In this document: in pieces, positions 41,700 to 53,945 of the stretch | How positions within the stretch are numbered: the first letter of the stretch is position 1 | How the letters are laid out: every line of letters begins with the position of its first letter | From: Luteimonas_C sp035250245 | GTDB lineage: Bacteria > Pseudomonadota > Gammaproteobacteria > Xanthomonadales > Xanthomonadaceae | Direction: 5' to 3' | Length of the DNA: 64,000 bases | NCBI GenBank assembly: GCA_035250245.1 | Contig: DATFFH010000057.1 | Span: forward strand, 29,819-93,818 | Position numbers and translations under genes: made by a program | Notes under the pieces: model-generated | What the model was told of the DNA's origin: nothing | What the model saw: the letters and a program-made list of their open reading frames with translations, nothing else | The model's database searches: none

Positions 41700-43742
41700 A
41701 TGAGCGAAATCACATTCAAGACCAAAACCCGCGCCGACCATCCGGCGCTGATCGACGCCGCCGCGTTCCGCCAGGCGCTGGTCGAATCCTTCGTCAAGCT
41801 CGCGCCGCAGCATCTGGTCAAAAGTCCGGTGATGGCGGTGGTGATGGGCGGCACGATCCTGGCCGCGCTGATCGCGCTGTTCGGAGACGGCAACGCGGCG
41901 TTCGGCTGGGCGGTGACGGCGATCCTGTTCGTCACCGTGCTGTTCGCCAACTTCGCCGAAGCCGTGGCCGAAGCGCGCGGACGCGGCCAGGCCGCATCGT
42001 TGCGCGCGGCGCGCCGCGACTTGACCGCGCGCAAGTTGGACGGCGGCGTCGGCAGCGAGAAGCAGATTCCTGCCGCGCAATTGCGTCCCGGCGACTTGGT
42101 GATCGTGTCCGCCGGCGAACTGATTCCCGCGGACGGCGAGATCGAACGCGGCGTGGCCACCATCAACGAATCGGCCGTCACCGGCGAATCCGCGCCGGTG
42201 CTGCGCGAGGCCGGCACCGACCGTTCGGGCGTGATCGGCGGCACCAAGGTGCTGTCGGACGAGATCATCGTGCGCGTCACCGCCGAGCCGGGCCACAGTT
42301 TCCTGGACCGCATGATCGCGCTGGTGGAAGGCGCCAACCGGCAGAAGACGCCGAACGAGATCGCGCTGACCATGCTGCTGGCGGCGATGACACTCACCTT
42401 CCTGATCGTTTGCGCCACGCTGCCCGCGCTCGCCGCCTTCGTCGGCGCGAAAGTGGACACGCTGCTGCTGATCGCGTTGCTGGTATGCCTGATCCCGACC
42501 ACGATCGGCGGCCTGCTGCCGGCGATCGGCATCGCCGGCATGAACCGCGCGCTGTCGGCCAACGTGCTGGCCAAATCGGGCAAGGCGGTGGAAGTGGCCG
42601 GCGACGTCGACGTGCTGCTGCTGGACAAGACCGGCACCATCACCCACGGCGACCGCCAGGCGACCGCGTTCCATCCGCTCGCCGGCATCGACGCCTCGCA
42701 ATTGCGCGATGCGGCGCTGCTGTCGTCGCTGGCCGATCCGACGCCGGAAGGAAAATCGATCGTCAAGCTGGCGCGCGAGCAAGGCAGCACGGTTCCCGAA
42801 CCCGAGCGCGCGAACTACGTGCAATTCAGCGCGCAGACGCGGATGTCGGGCGTCGACGTGGACGGCCGCGGCATCCGCAAGGGCGCCGGCGATTCGATCG
42901 TCAAGCACGTGCAGTCGCTGGGCGGCCAGGCCGTGCCGGAACTGATGGCGCGCATCGACCAGGTCGCGCGCAGCGGCGCCACGCCGCTGGTGGTCGCCGA
43001 AGGCAAGCATCTGCTGGGCGTGGTCGAACTGTCGGATGTGGTCAAGCACGGCGTGAAGGAACGCTTCGCCCGGCTGCGCGCGATGGGCGTGCGCACGGTG
43101 ATGATCACCGGCGACAACCCGCTCACCGCCGCCGCGATCGCCGCCGAAGCCGGCGTCGACGATTTCATCGCCGAGGCCACGCCCGAGGATAAGCTCGCCC
43201 GGATCCGCGCCGAACAGGCCGGCGGCCGCTTGATCGCGATGGTCGGCGACGGCACCAACGACGCGCCGGCGCTGGCCCAGGCCGATGTCGGCCTGGCGAT
43301 GAACTCCGGCACTCAGGCCGCGAAAGAAGCCGGCAACATGGTCGACCTGGATTCGGATCCGGCCAAGCTGCTGGCGGTGGTCGAAGTCGGCAAGCAACAG
43401 CTGATCACTCGCGGCGCGCTGACCACGTTCTCGTTGGCCAACGACGTGTCCAAGTATTTCGCGATCCTGCCGGCGATCTTCGCCGCGGCGATTCCGCAGA
43501 TGGCGGCGTTGAACGTGATGCATCTGTCCAGTCCGGCCAATGCGGTGTTGGCGGCGCTGATCTTCAACGCCTTGATCATCCCGGCGCTGATACCGCTAGC
43601 CTTGCGCGGCGTGCGCTTCAAGCCGGCGAGCGCGGTCTCGCTGCTGCGCCGGAACATGCTGATATACGGCGTGGGTGGGGTGATTCTGCCGTTCGTGGGC
43701 ATCAAGCTGATCGACATGGTGTTGTCGGCGCTGGGAATGTGA
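41700..43742 (+). CDS. kdpB: Potassium-transporting P-type ATPase subunit B
   Basis: A 680-residue P-type ATPase. DKTGTIT places the phosphorylated Asp at residue 309; NESAVTGESAPV is the actuator-domain TGES loop; GDGTNDAPALAQADVG is the hinge motif. It hydrolyses ATP and drives potassium through KdpA. It is intact and of normal length. A 126-bp palindrome separates it from kdpC, which is unusual, since this operon is normally compact. Confidence 0.97.
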   Translation: MSEITFKTKTRADHPALIDAAAFRQALVESFVKLAPQHLVKSPVMAVVMGGTILAALIALFGDGNAAFGWAVTAILFVTVLFANFAEAVAEARGRGQAASLRAARRDLTARKLDGGVGSEKQIPAAQLRPGDLVIVSAGELIPADGEIERGVATINESAVTGESAPVLREAGTDRSGVIGGTKVLSDEIIVRVTAEPGHSFLDRMIALVEGANRQKTPNEIALTMLLAAMTLTFLIVCATLPALAAFVGAKVDTLLLIALLVCLIPTTIGGLLPAIGIAGMNRALSANVLAKSGKAVEVAGDVDVLLLDKTGTITHGDRQATAFHPLAGIDASQLRDAALLSSLADPTPEGKSIVKLAREQGSTVPEPERANYVQFSAQTRMSGVDVDGRGIRKGAGDSIVKHVQSLGGQAVPELMARIDQVARSGATPLVVAEGKHLLGVVELSDVVKHGVKERFARLRAMGVRTVMITGDNPLTAAAIAAEAGVDDFIAEATPEDKLARIRAEQAGGRLIAMVGDGTNDAPALAQADVGLAMNSGTQAAKEAGNMVDLDSDPAKLLAVVEVGKQQLITRGALTTFSLANDVSKYFAILPAIFAAAIPQMAALNVMHLSSPANAVLAALIFNALIIPALIPLALRGVRFKPASAVSLLRRNMLIYGVGGVILPFVGIKLIDMVLSALGM

Positions 43743-43754
43743 CGGAGAAGACTT

Positions 43755-43880
43755 CCCCCTTTGAAAAAGGGGGATCGAGGGGGATTTGCTTTTGATCTTG
43801 CTTTGGTGGTCGGCAAGAACAAAATCAAAAGCAAATCCCCCATCCGCCTTCGGCGGATTCGCCCCCTTTTCTAAAGGGGG
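43755..43880. repeat. Compound inverted repeat, family A, between kdpB and kdpC
   Basis: CCCCCTTTGAAAAAGGGGG and ATCGAGGGGGATTTGC on the left; GCAAATCCCCC, GCCTTCGGC and a diverged CCCCCTTTTCTAAAGGGGG on the right. The spacer has TTTTGATCTT (43790-43799) as in the copy at 239-343. It starts 12 bp after the kdpB stop. Confidence 0.88.
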
Positions 43881-43906
43881 CAACGGCAAAAGCTTTGGAG
43901 AACGAG

Positions 43907-44500
43907 ATGAAAGTAGAAACGAAATCCCTGATCGATAGCAGCGGCGGCCTGCGCCCCTCACTCGCCCTGGCCCTGACGTCGTTGCTAGTCATGGGCCTGT
44001 TGTACTCGCTGGCCGGCACGGGGCTGGGCCGGATGCTGTTTCCGTCTCAAGCCACCGGCAGCTTGATCGAACGCGACGGCAAAGCGGTCGGTTCGGCGCT
44101 GATTCCGCAACCCTTCGTCGCCGATGCTTATTTCCAGGCGCGTCCCAGCGGGTCGAACTACGATCCGATGGCCGCGGCCGGCAGCAACCAGGCGCGCACC
44201 AACCCGGATTTGCGCAAACGCATCGACGAGGCTCGCGCCGCGGTCGCCGTGCGCGAAGGCCTCGCGCCGAAAAGCGTGCCGATCGAACTGATCACCCAGT
44301 CCGGCGGCGGACTGGATCCGCACATCACGCCCGAAGGCGCGCGCGTGCAGGCGGCGCGGGTGGCGAAGGCGCGCGGGCTGGAGCTTGCGCAAGTCGAACG
44401 CTTGATCGCACTGCATACTGAAGACCGGCAGTTCGGACTTCTGGGCCAGCCCCGGGTCAATGTGCTGGAATTGAATCTGGCGATGGACGCCGGGAAATAG
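43907..44500 (+). CDS. kdpC: Potassium-transporting ATPase subunit C
   Basis: A 197-residue subunit of usual size with one N-terminal membrane helix (about residues 18-38) and a periplasmic domain. The motifs LIPQPFVADAYFQARPSG, SGSNYDP and LDPHITPEGARVQAARVA are family hallmarks. KdpC stabilises the pump and raises ATP affinity. The ATG at 43907 has GGAG 9 bases upstream, just outside the palindrome. Confidence 0.95.
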   Translation: MKVETKSLIDSSGGLRPSLALALTSLLVMGLLYSLAGTGLGRMLFPSQATGSLIERDGKAVGSALIPQPFVADAYFQARPSGSNYDPMAAAGSNQARTNPDLRKRIDEARAAVAVREGLAPKSVPIELITQSGGGLDPHITPEGARVQAARVAKARGLELAQVERLIALHTEDRQFGLLGQPRVNVLELNLAMDAGK

Positions 44501-44535
44501 TGGCGAACAGGAAGCAGCGCGGTTTTCGCTCTTGA

Positions 44536-44650
44536 GCCGTCATTCCCGCGAAGGCGGGAATCCAGTGACTTTGACCCGGGTCTTGCGACCCAGTTCTACG
44601 CGAGCGGGACATTCAAGTCACTGGATTCCCGCCTTCGCGGGAATGACGGC
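44536..44650. repeat. Compound inverted repeat, family D
   Basis: GCCGTCATTCCCGCGAAGGC and the inverse GCCTTCGCGGGAATGACGGC, with CCAGTGACTTTG and CAAGTCACTGG next to the inner ends. It lies between kdpC and kdpD. Confidence 0.88.
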
Positions 44651-44697
44651 TTAAGGAGCAGAGGTAGATAAAACCATTCCAGGCGCACAATAGCCGT

Positions 44698-47361
44698 ATG
44701 ACCGAAACCCGCGAAACCCAGGCCAACGCCCTGCTCGGCGAGCTGCAGCGCGAACGCGGCGGCCAGCTGAAGGTGTTCCTGGGCGCCGCGCCGGGCGTCG
44801 GCAAGACCTACGCCATGCTGTCGCGCGCGGCCGAACTGAAGCGGCAGGGCGTCGATGTGGTGGTCGGCGTGGTGGAAACCCATGGCCGCAGTGAAACGGC
44901 TGCTTTGCTGGACGGCCTGGAAGTGCTACCGCGCAAGCCGGTCGAGCATCGCGGCTTCCGCCTGCAGGAATTCGACATCGACGCGATGCTGGCGCGCAAG
45001 CCGCAGGTCGCACTGATCGACGAACTGGCGCATCGCAACGCGCCCGGCAGCCGCCACGAGCGGCGCTGGCAGGACGTGGCCGAATTGCTCGACGCCGGTA
45101 TCGACGTCTACACCACCATCAACATCCAGCACCTGGAAAGCCTCAACGACGTGGTCCACCGGATCACCGGCGTGCGCGTCACAGAAACCGTGCCGGATGC
45201 GGTGTTCGATCGCTTGCGCGACATCGTTCTGGTCGATCTGCCGCCGCGCGAACTGATCGAACGGCTCAAGCAAGGCAAGGTCTACGTTCCCGAACAGGCC
45301 GCGCATGCGCTGCAAGCCTTCTTCTCACCATCGAACCTGACCGCGCTGCGCGAACTGGCGATGCAGACCGCCGCCGACCGCGTCGACAGCGATCTGCGCG
45401 ACGCGCAAACCGCGCGCGGCGCGCTCGGCGTCAGCGTGCGGCGCGGCGTGCTGGTGGCCATCGACGGCCGCGGCCAGTCCGAATATCTGGTCCGCGTCGC
45501 GCGCCGCCTGGCCGAGCGGCGCGATGCGCCGTGGACCGTGGTCACCGTGCAGTCGGGCCCGGCAGCCGATCCCAAGCAGCAGACAGAAGTCGACCGCGCC
45601 TTCGCCCTGGCGCGGCGTCTGGGCGGCGATGCCGCACTGTTGCAGGGCGGCAACGTCGTCGATGCCTTGCTCGACCACGCCGCACGCATCGGCGCTTCCA
45701 CGCTCGTGATCGGCCGCACCCGCGAACGGCCGTTCGCGCGCATGTTCAACCGCACGCTCACCCAGCAGTTGATCCAACGCGGCGCGCATTACGAGCTGAC
45801 CATCGTCAGCACGCCGGAAGCGCGCGCACGCGCACGCCGGTCGTGGCGCAAAGCCAGCGCCTGGATCACGCCCAGCGACGCGATGCTGGCGGTACTCGCG
45901 GCCGCCGCCGCCACCGGACTGGCCTGGTTGGCCGAACGCTGGGTCGGCTTGGGTGATCTGTCGCTGATCTTCATCGTCGCGGTGGTGCTGGTCGCCGCGC
46001 GCACGCGCATGGCCGCGGCGGTGCTGGCGGCGGTGCTGTGCTTCCTGGCCTACAACTTCTTCTTCATCGAACCGCGCTTCACGCTGTTGATCGGCGCGCG
46101 CCAGGGCGTGGCGACGGTGTTCCTGTTCCTGCTGGCGGCCTTGGTCGCGGGACGCCTGGCGTCGAAATTGCGGATGCAGGTGCTGGCTTTGCGCGCGGCC
46201 AATGCGCACGCCACGGCATTGCAGGATTTGAGCCGGCAACTGGCTTCGGCCGCGGATCTGGGGCAAGTGGTGCGCGCCGGGCGTGAAGCGTTCAAGCGCG
46301 CACTCGAACTGGATGCATGGCTGCGCATACGCGAGCAGGATTTCATCTCCCCGGGCGTGCCTCCGCCGGACGACAAGGCGCTTGCGGCGGCGGCGTGGAG
46401 CCAGAAGAACCAGCAGCCCGCGGGACGCTACACCGATACGTTGAATTCGTCCGACTGGTGGTTCCTGCCGCTGGCCGACGAGCGCGGCACCTTGGGCGTC
46501 GTCGGGTTGCGTCTGGCCGAAAACGCGCCCAAGCCGGGCATCGAGCAACGCCGCCTGGCCGAAGCGATGGCGCAGGAAATCGCGCAGGCGATCGTGCGCA
46601 CGCGCCTGGTGGACGATCTGGAAAACGCCCGCGTAGGCAACGAAACCGAAAGGCTGCGTTCGGCGCTCTTGTCGTCGGTGTCGCACGATCTGCGCTCGCC
46701 GCTGGCATCGATCATCGGTGCGGCGAGCAGTTTGGACAACTATGCGGCGTCGATGAACGCCGATGATCGCCACGCCTTGCTCGAAACGATCCGCTTGGAA
46801 GGCGAACGCCTGGACCGCTACATCCAGAACCTGCTCGACATGACCCGGCTCGGCCATGGCGGATTGACCTTGAACCGCGACTGGATCGGCGTGGATGAGC
46901 TGATCGGTTCGGCGGTGGCGCGCTTGCAGCGCTACCAGCCGGCGGCCCGTTTCGGCATCGCGATCGCCCCGGACGTGAGTCCGATCTGGGTGCATCCGGC
47001 CCTGGTCGAACAGGCCTTGTTCAATGTGCTGGAAAACGCGGCGAAGTTTTCGCCGCCCGGCGAAATGGTGAGCATCGATACGCGCCGCGTCGACGGCGCC
47101 TTGCGCATCGACGTCGGCGACCGCGGCCCGGGCATTCCCGAAGACGAGCGCAAACGTATCTTCGACGTGTTCTACAGCGTCGAACGCGGCGACCGCGGCC
47201 GCGAGGGTACCGGCCTGGGGCTGACCATCTGCCAGGGCATGATCGGCGCGCACGGCGGCAGCGTCGAAGCCTTGCCGGGCCCGGATGGCCGCGGCACCAC
47301 GATCCGGATTACCCTGCCGTCGATCGAACCGCCGCCGGGCTCCGCCTCCGCCGATGACTGA
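44698..47361 (+). CDS. kdpD: Sensor histidine kinase KdpD
   Basis: An 887-residue, full-length KdpD. Order: N-terminal KdpD domain with Walker A GAAPGVGKT (29-37); Usp-like domain (about 250-370); four membrane helices (about 395-500); GAF-like region; HisKA with SSVSHDLRSPLAS (His663); HATPase with NVLENAAKFSPPG and GTGLGLTICQGM. It senses potassium limitation and phosphorylates KdpE. It shares eight bases with kdpE. It has its own gap of 197 bp after kdpC, mostly palindrome, so separate expression is possible. Confidence 0.97.
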   Translation: MTETRETQANALLGELQRERGGQLKVFLGAAPGVGKTYAMLSRAAELKRQGVDVVVGVVETHGRSETAALLDGLEVLPRKPVEHRGFRLQEFDIDAMLARKPQVALIDELAHRNAPGSRHERRWQDVAELLDAGIDVYTTINIQHLESLNDVVHRITGVRVTETVPDAVFDRLRDIVLVDLPPRELIERLKQGKVYVPEQAAHALQAFFSPSNLTALRELAMQTAADRVDSDLRDAQTARGALGVSVRRGVLVAIDGRGQSEYLVRVARRLAERRDAPWTVVTVQSGPAADPKQQTEVDRAFALARRLGGDAALLQGGNVVDALLDHAARIGASTLVIGRTRERPFARMFNRTLTQQLIQRGAHYELTIVSTPEARARARRSWRKASAWITPSDAMLAVLAAAAATGLAWLAERWVGLGDLSLIFIVAVVLVAARTRMAAAVLAAVLCFLAYNFFFIEPRFTLLIGARQGVATVFLFLLAALVAGRLASKLRMQVLALRAANAHATALQDLSRQLASAADLGQVVRAGREAFKRALELDAWLRIREQDFISPGVPPPDDKALAAAAWSQKNQQPAGRYTDTLNSSDWWFLPLADERGTLGVVGLRLAENAPKPGIEQRRLAEAMAQEIAQAIVRTRLVDDLENARVGNETERLRSALLSSVSHDLRSPLASIIGAASSLDNYAASMNADDRHALLETIRLEGERLDRYIQNLLDMTRLGHGGLTLNRDWIGVDELIGSAVARLQRYQPAARFGIAIAPDVSPIWVHPALVEQALFNVLENAAKFSPPGEMVSIDTRRVDGALRIDVGDRGPGIPEDERKRIFDVFYSVERGDRGREGTGLGLTICQGMIGAHGGSVEALPGPDGRGTTIRITLPSIEPPPGSASADD

Positions 47362-48082
47362 ACCGACCGTCAATCCAATGTCCTCCGCATCGGCGCCGCC
47401 GGCGCGGGTCCTGGTGATCGACGACGAGCCGCAGATCCGCAAGTTCCTCGACATCAGCCTGCGCGCGCAAGGCTATGCGGTCGTGCTCGCCGAGAACGGC
47501 GAAGCCGGCTTGTCCGCGTTGGCCACGCAAGGCGCGGATCTGGTGATGCTGGATATCGGATTGCCGGACCGCGACGGCCACGAAGTCCTGCGCGAGTTGC
47601 GCGGCTGGTCGCAGGTGCCGGTGATCATGCTCACCGTGCGCGCCGGCGAAGCCGAAAAGGTCGCCGCGCTCGACGCCGGCGCCAACGATTACGTCACCAA
47701 GCCGTTCGGCGTGCAGGAGCTGATGGCGCGCGTGCGCGGCTTGCTGCGCAGCCATGCCCAACCCGCGGAAGCCGTGAATCCGGTGTTCGACGACGGCCGT
47801 CTGCGCATCGACCTTGCGCGCCGCGAAGTATCGCTGCAAGGCGAACCGGTGACGCTGACGCGCAAGGAATACGCTTTGCTGGCGTTATTGGTGCAACACG
47901 CCGGGCGCGTGGTGACGCAGCCGCAGCTGCTGCGCGAAGTCTGGGGTCCGACCCATCAGGAGGACACGCATTATCTGCGCATCCTGGTCGGCAAACTGCG
48001 CCACAAGCTGGGCGACGACGCGTCGTCGCCGCAGTACATCGCCACCGAGCCCGGCGTCGGCCTGCGCTTCATCGGCGAATGA
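47354..48082 (+). CDS. kdpE: Response regulator KdpE
   Basis: A 242-residue OmpR-type regulator. The receiver domain has VIDDEPQIRKFL, the phosphorylated Asp67 in VMLDIGLPD and Lys in YVTKPF. The winged-helix domain has LTRKEYALLALL and HYLRILVGKLRHKLGDD. The ATG at 47354 overlaps the kdpD stop; a second ATG at 47378 is possible. It activates kdp transcription under potassium shortage. It converges with czcA across a family F-type palindrome. Confidence 0.95.
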   Translation: MTEPTVNPMSSASAPPARVLVIDDEPQIRKFLDISLRAQGYAVVLAENGEAGLSALATQGADLVMLDIGLPDRDGHEVLRELRGWSQVPVIMLTVRAGEAEKVAALDAGANDYVTKPFGVQELMARVRGLLRSHAQPAEAVNPVFDDGRLRIDLARREVSLQGEPVTLTRKEYALLALLVQHAGRVVTQPQLLREVWGPTHQEDTHYLRILVGKLRHKLGDDASSPQYIATEPGVGLRFIGE

Positions 48083-48085
48083 CGC

Positions 48086-48262
48086 GTAGGGTGGGTTGAG
48101 CGCAGCGAAACCCACCGTCGCCATCTTGTATGCGTGCCGATTGCTTCGGCGAACTGTGCTTCGACTATCGCTCCTTCGAAGGTGTGGACAGCGCTGGCTT
48201 CGATGTTCGCCGGAACCCGCGGTATGGCGATGGTGGGTTTCGCTTTGCTCAACCCACCCTAC
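48086..48262. repeat. Long inverted repeat related to family F between kdpE and czcA
   Basis: GTAGGGTGGGTTGAGCGCAG starts the left arm; the right arm ends CTCAACCCACCCTAC. The 37-base arms match at all but three positions and enclose about 105 bp of non-repeat DNA. They fill the whole gap between the convergent genes and could serve as a two-way terminator. Confidence 0.8.
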
Positions 48263-48265
48263 GGT

Positions 48266-51448
<3,183 letters not shown>

Positions 51449-51513
51449 GGCTCGTCCTCAAAAAAAGTTTTCGGTGCCGTCCCTGGCGCAACGGCATGCG
51501 CTCGGATCGCACG

Positions 51514-51572
51514 GCCCGGCCATCCCTGGCCGGGCGTTCGGTATCGCAGCCGATGCCGATAGGGCATCGGCT
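51514..51572 (-). promoter_or_regulatory. Two strong hairpins between czcB and czcA
   Basis: GCCCGGCC-N6-GGCCGGGC (51514-51535) and AGCCGATGCC-N5-GGCATCGGCT (51548-51572) are perfect stems in the 141-bp gap. The absence of T tracts argues against full termination. They may reduce read-through or protect the czcB message. Confidence 0.55.
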
Positions 51573-51589
51573 AAACGCGATCCCTCACC

Positions 51590-52606
51590 TCAATGATCGT
51601 GCTCGGCGGACGACTTGCCGATGTCCGCCTTCACCAGGAAACTTTGCGCAACGACCACCTGCTCGCCCGCACGCAGTCCGGCCAGCACCTCCGCGCGTTG
51701 CGCATCGCGTCGGCCCAGCTTCACGGCGCGCTCGCTGTAACGTTCGCCCTGGCGCACGTACACGACATCGCGATTGGCTTCGTCGGTCTGCAACGCCGTC
51801 AACGGCACGACCAATGCCGCGTCAGCGCGGTCGACGGTGATCCTCGCGCGTACCGCTGCGCCGGGTCGCCACAGACCGTCGCCGTTGTCGATGGTGGCGC
51901 GCGCGACCGTGCTCTGGCTGGCGGTGGCGGTGGCCGGCAGGATGCGTTCGAGCGTGGTTTCGGCGCTGACGCCGTCGCTCATGCGCGTCACCGTCACCGG
52001 TATGCCGGCAGTGATGTGCCCCGCGTCGGCGCCGAAGATGTGCAGATCCACCCACAGCTTCGACAAATCCGCCACTTCGTACAACGCCGCGCCTTCGCCC
52101 GCCGCCATGCCGACGGAGGTCGAACGCTGCAGCACCACGCCGGCGATCGGCGAAGACACGGTGTACGTCGTCAGGCTCAGGTTGCTTTCGATAGTCGCCA
52201 AAGCTTGGCCGGCGCGCACCGCGTCGCCGATGTTTGCGCGCACCGAACGGACAGGGCCGGGGAAGCGTGCGGTCACCTGCGCGACGCGGCCTTCGACCGG
52301 CGTCAGCAAGCCTTGCACTTCGTGCTCGTCGGCGATCGTGCCCGCGGCCGCGGCCGCGACCCTGATTCCCGAGGACTGCGCGTTAGAAGCCGGAATGGTC
52401 GTCGAAGGCGGGCCTTCTTCATGGCTTGCCTCGTCTTCGCCGTGCTCGTCGGTATGTCCGCTCTCTGCCTGAGGAGCGGCTTCGCCTTCGGAATTGGCGT
52501 CGGGTGCTTTTCCTTCCGCCACGTCCGGTTTGTTGCCGCAAGCCGACAGCGCAACGGCCAGTATCAGCGCAGGCAGAATGCGTGCGATGGATTCCTTGTT
52601 CTTCAT
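51590..52606 (-). CDS. czcB: RND periplasmic adaptor, CzcB-like
   Basis: A 338-residue membrane fusion protein with a lipobox ALSAC (Cys23). The region after it is His/Glu/Asp-rich (HTDEHGEDEASHEEG), a probable metal-binding segment, and the C terminus has AEHDH. The lipoyl/barrel-sandwich hybrid domain shows SVRANIGDAVRAGQALATIE; beta-barrel motifs follow. It links CzcA to CzcC. Its start overlaps the czcC stop by four bases. Confidence 0.9.
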   Translation of the reverse strand: MKNKESIARILPALILAVALSACGNKPDVAEGKAPDANSEGEAAPQAESGHTDEHGEDEASHEEGPPSTTIPASNAQSSGIRVAAAAAGTIADEHEVQGLLTPVEGRVAQVTARFPGPVRSVRANIGDAVRAGQALATIESNLSLTTYTVSSPIAGVVLQRSTSVGMAAGEGAALYEVADLSKLWVDLHIFGADAGHITAGIPVTVTRMSDGVSAETTLERILPATATASQSTVARATIDNGDGLWRPGAAVRARITVDRADAALVVPLTALQTDEANRDVVYVRQGERYSERAVKLGRRDAQRAEVLAGLRAGEQVVVAQSFLVKADIGKSSAEHDH

Positions 52607-53892
52607 GGCAGGGTTCCTTGCGCGGAAGGCGCCGCATCGGCCACCAGCGGTTCGCCGGTCAGGCGTTGGAGTTCGATCAAGGCGCGCTGCGCTGCGAGAG
52701 CGGCCTCGAGTTGCTGCTTGCGAACGGAGGTGCGCTCTGATTGCAGTTGCGCCCATTCCAGGTAACTGATGGCGCCGGCGCGGTAGGCACGCTCGGCCGC
52801 GGCCTCGGCTTTGCCCAGCTTGGGCAGGACATCGTCGCCGAGCCGCGCCACTTCCAGTTGCGCGACGCGATATTGGCCTTGCGCTTCGGCCAGGGTCGAA
52901 TACAGCGCCATGCCTTTGGCTTCGCGTTCTATTTCCAGCGAAGCGAGTTCGGCCTCGGCGGCACGGATCGCGGGCTGCGCGCGGCTGCGCGAACCCAGCG
53001 GCATCGACACGCCTGCCACGAGGCCGAAATCGCCTTCGGCCTGCAATCGGCGCACGCCGACCGACCAGTCGATGTCGGCCGCCGACGCGCTGCGCGCCAG
53101 TTGCAGCCTCGCTTCGCGCACGCGCCGCTCGTCGGCGAACTGGCGCAGTTCGGGCGTGCGATCGAGCAGCGTCGCCAGCGAAGCGGCGTCACCGATGTCC
53201 GGCAGCCGCAGCGGATCGGCCGCGGCGGCTTCGAAACTCGGCGCGCGTTCGCCCCAGAGCGCCGCCAGGTGTTGCCGCGCGGATACATAAGCCTGATCGG
53301 CGCGCGCGCGTTCCAGTTCCGCTTTCGCCAGCGCGGCCTGCGCCGTCAGCACCACCGATTCGGGCGAAGCGCCGGCCTGCAGCCGCTGCCGCGCGGCAGC
53401 CACGGTGCGGCTGCGCTGGGCGATGTCGGATTCGGCGATCGCACGTTGCCGCTGCGCCGCGACCATGGACAGGAAACGGCGCGCGGTTTCAGCCAGTAGA
53501 TCCAACCGGCGCGATTCGCGCTCGACCGCTAGTGCGTCGATGCGGCTTTGCGCGAACGCGCGGCGCGCATCCAGCTTGCCTCCGCGCTCGAACACCGAGG
53601 CCAGACTCAACGTGAGTTCGGCGCCTTGCAGACCGCGCGCATCGCCGGTGCCAAGCGCGTTCTCCAAAGTAGCGCCCGCGGTCCATGCCGGGCGGAACTG
53701 CGCGAAGTCGCGTTCCGCTTGCAAAACGTCCGCGCGCGCGCCGAACAGGCGCAAATCGGGATGGATATTGGCGACGCGCGCGAACGCATCGTCGAGGGTG
53801 AGCGATGCCGATGGGACGGCATCGTTTTGCGCGCGCGCCTGCAGGCACGGCACGAGCAATAGGGCGGCTATCGCCGCCAGACGCAACCACAT
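52603..53892 (-). CDS. czcC: TolC-family outer-membrane factor, CzcC-like
   Basis: A 429-residue outer-membrane efflux protein with a signal peptide to ARA (residue 20). It has two OEP repeats with long coiled helices, for example RLQAGASPESVVLTAQAALA and YRAGAISYLEWAQLQ. It forms the trimeric exit duct for the CzcAB pump. It lies 53 bp after the Cys-rich gene and is coupled to czcB. Confidence 0.92.
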   Translation of the reverse strand: MWLRLAAIAALLLVPCLQARAQNDAVPSASLTLDDAFARVANIHPDLRLFGARADVLQAERDFAQFRPAWTAGATLENALGTGDARGLQGAELTLSLASVFERGGKLDARRAFAQSRIDALAVERESRRLDLLAETARRFLSMVAAQRQRAIAESDIAQRSRTVAAARQRLQAGASPESVVLTAQAALAKAELERARADQAYVSARQHLAALWGERAPSFEAAAADPLRLPDIGDAASLATLLDRTPELRQFADERRVREARLQLARSASAADIDWSVGVRRLQAEGDFGLVAGVSMPLGSRSRAQPAIRAAEAELASLEIEREAKGMALYSTLAEAQGQYRVAQLEVARLGDDVLPKLGKAEAAAERAYRAGAISYLEWAQLQSERTSVRKQQLEAALAAQRALIELQRLTGEPLVADAAPSAQGTLP

Positions 53893-53945
53893 GGAATATC
53901 TCCGAGAGAGAAGACGACTCGAGCGCCGGCGGGGCCGGCCGGACG

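Noticed and set aside
41667..43523. 618-codon frame opposite kdpB
   Set aside because: His/Arg/Gln-rich antisense shadow of a conserved P-type ATPase.
45325..47454. 709-codon minus-strand frame opposite kdpD
   Set aside because: Antisense shadow with shadow-type composition; kdpD is intact on the plus strand.
47971..48252. 93-codon minus-strand frame between kdpE and czcA
   Set aside because: It is made of palindrome arms plus antisense kdpE sequence and has no ribosome-binding site.
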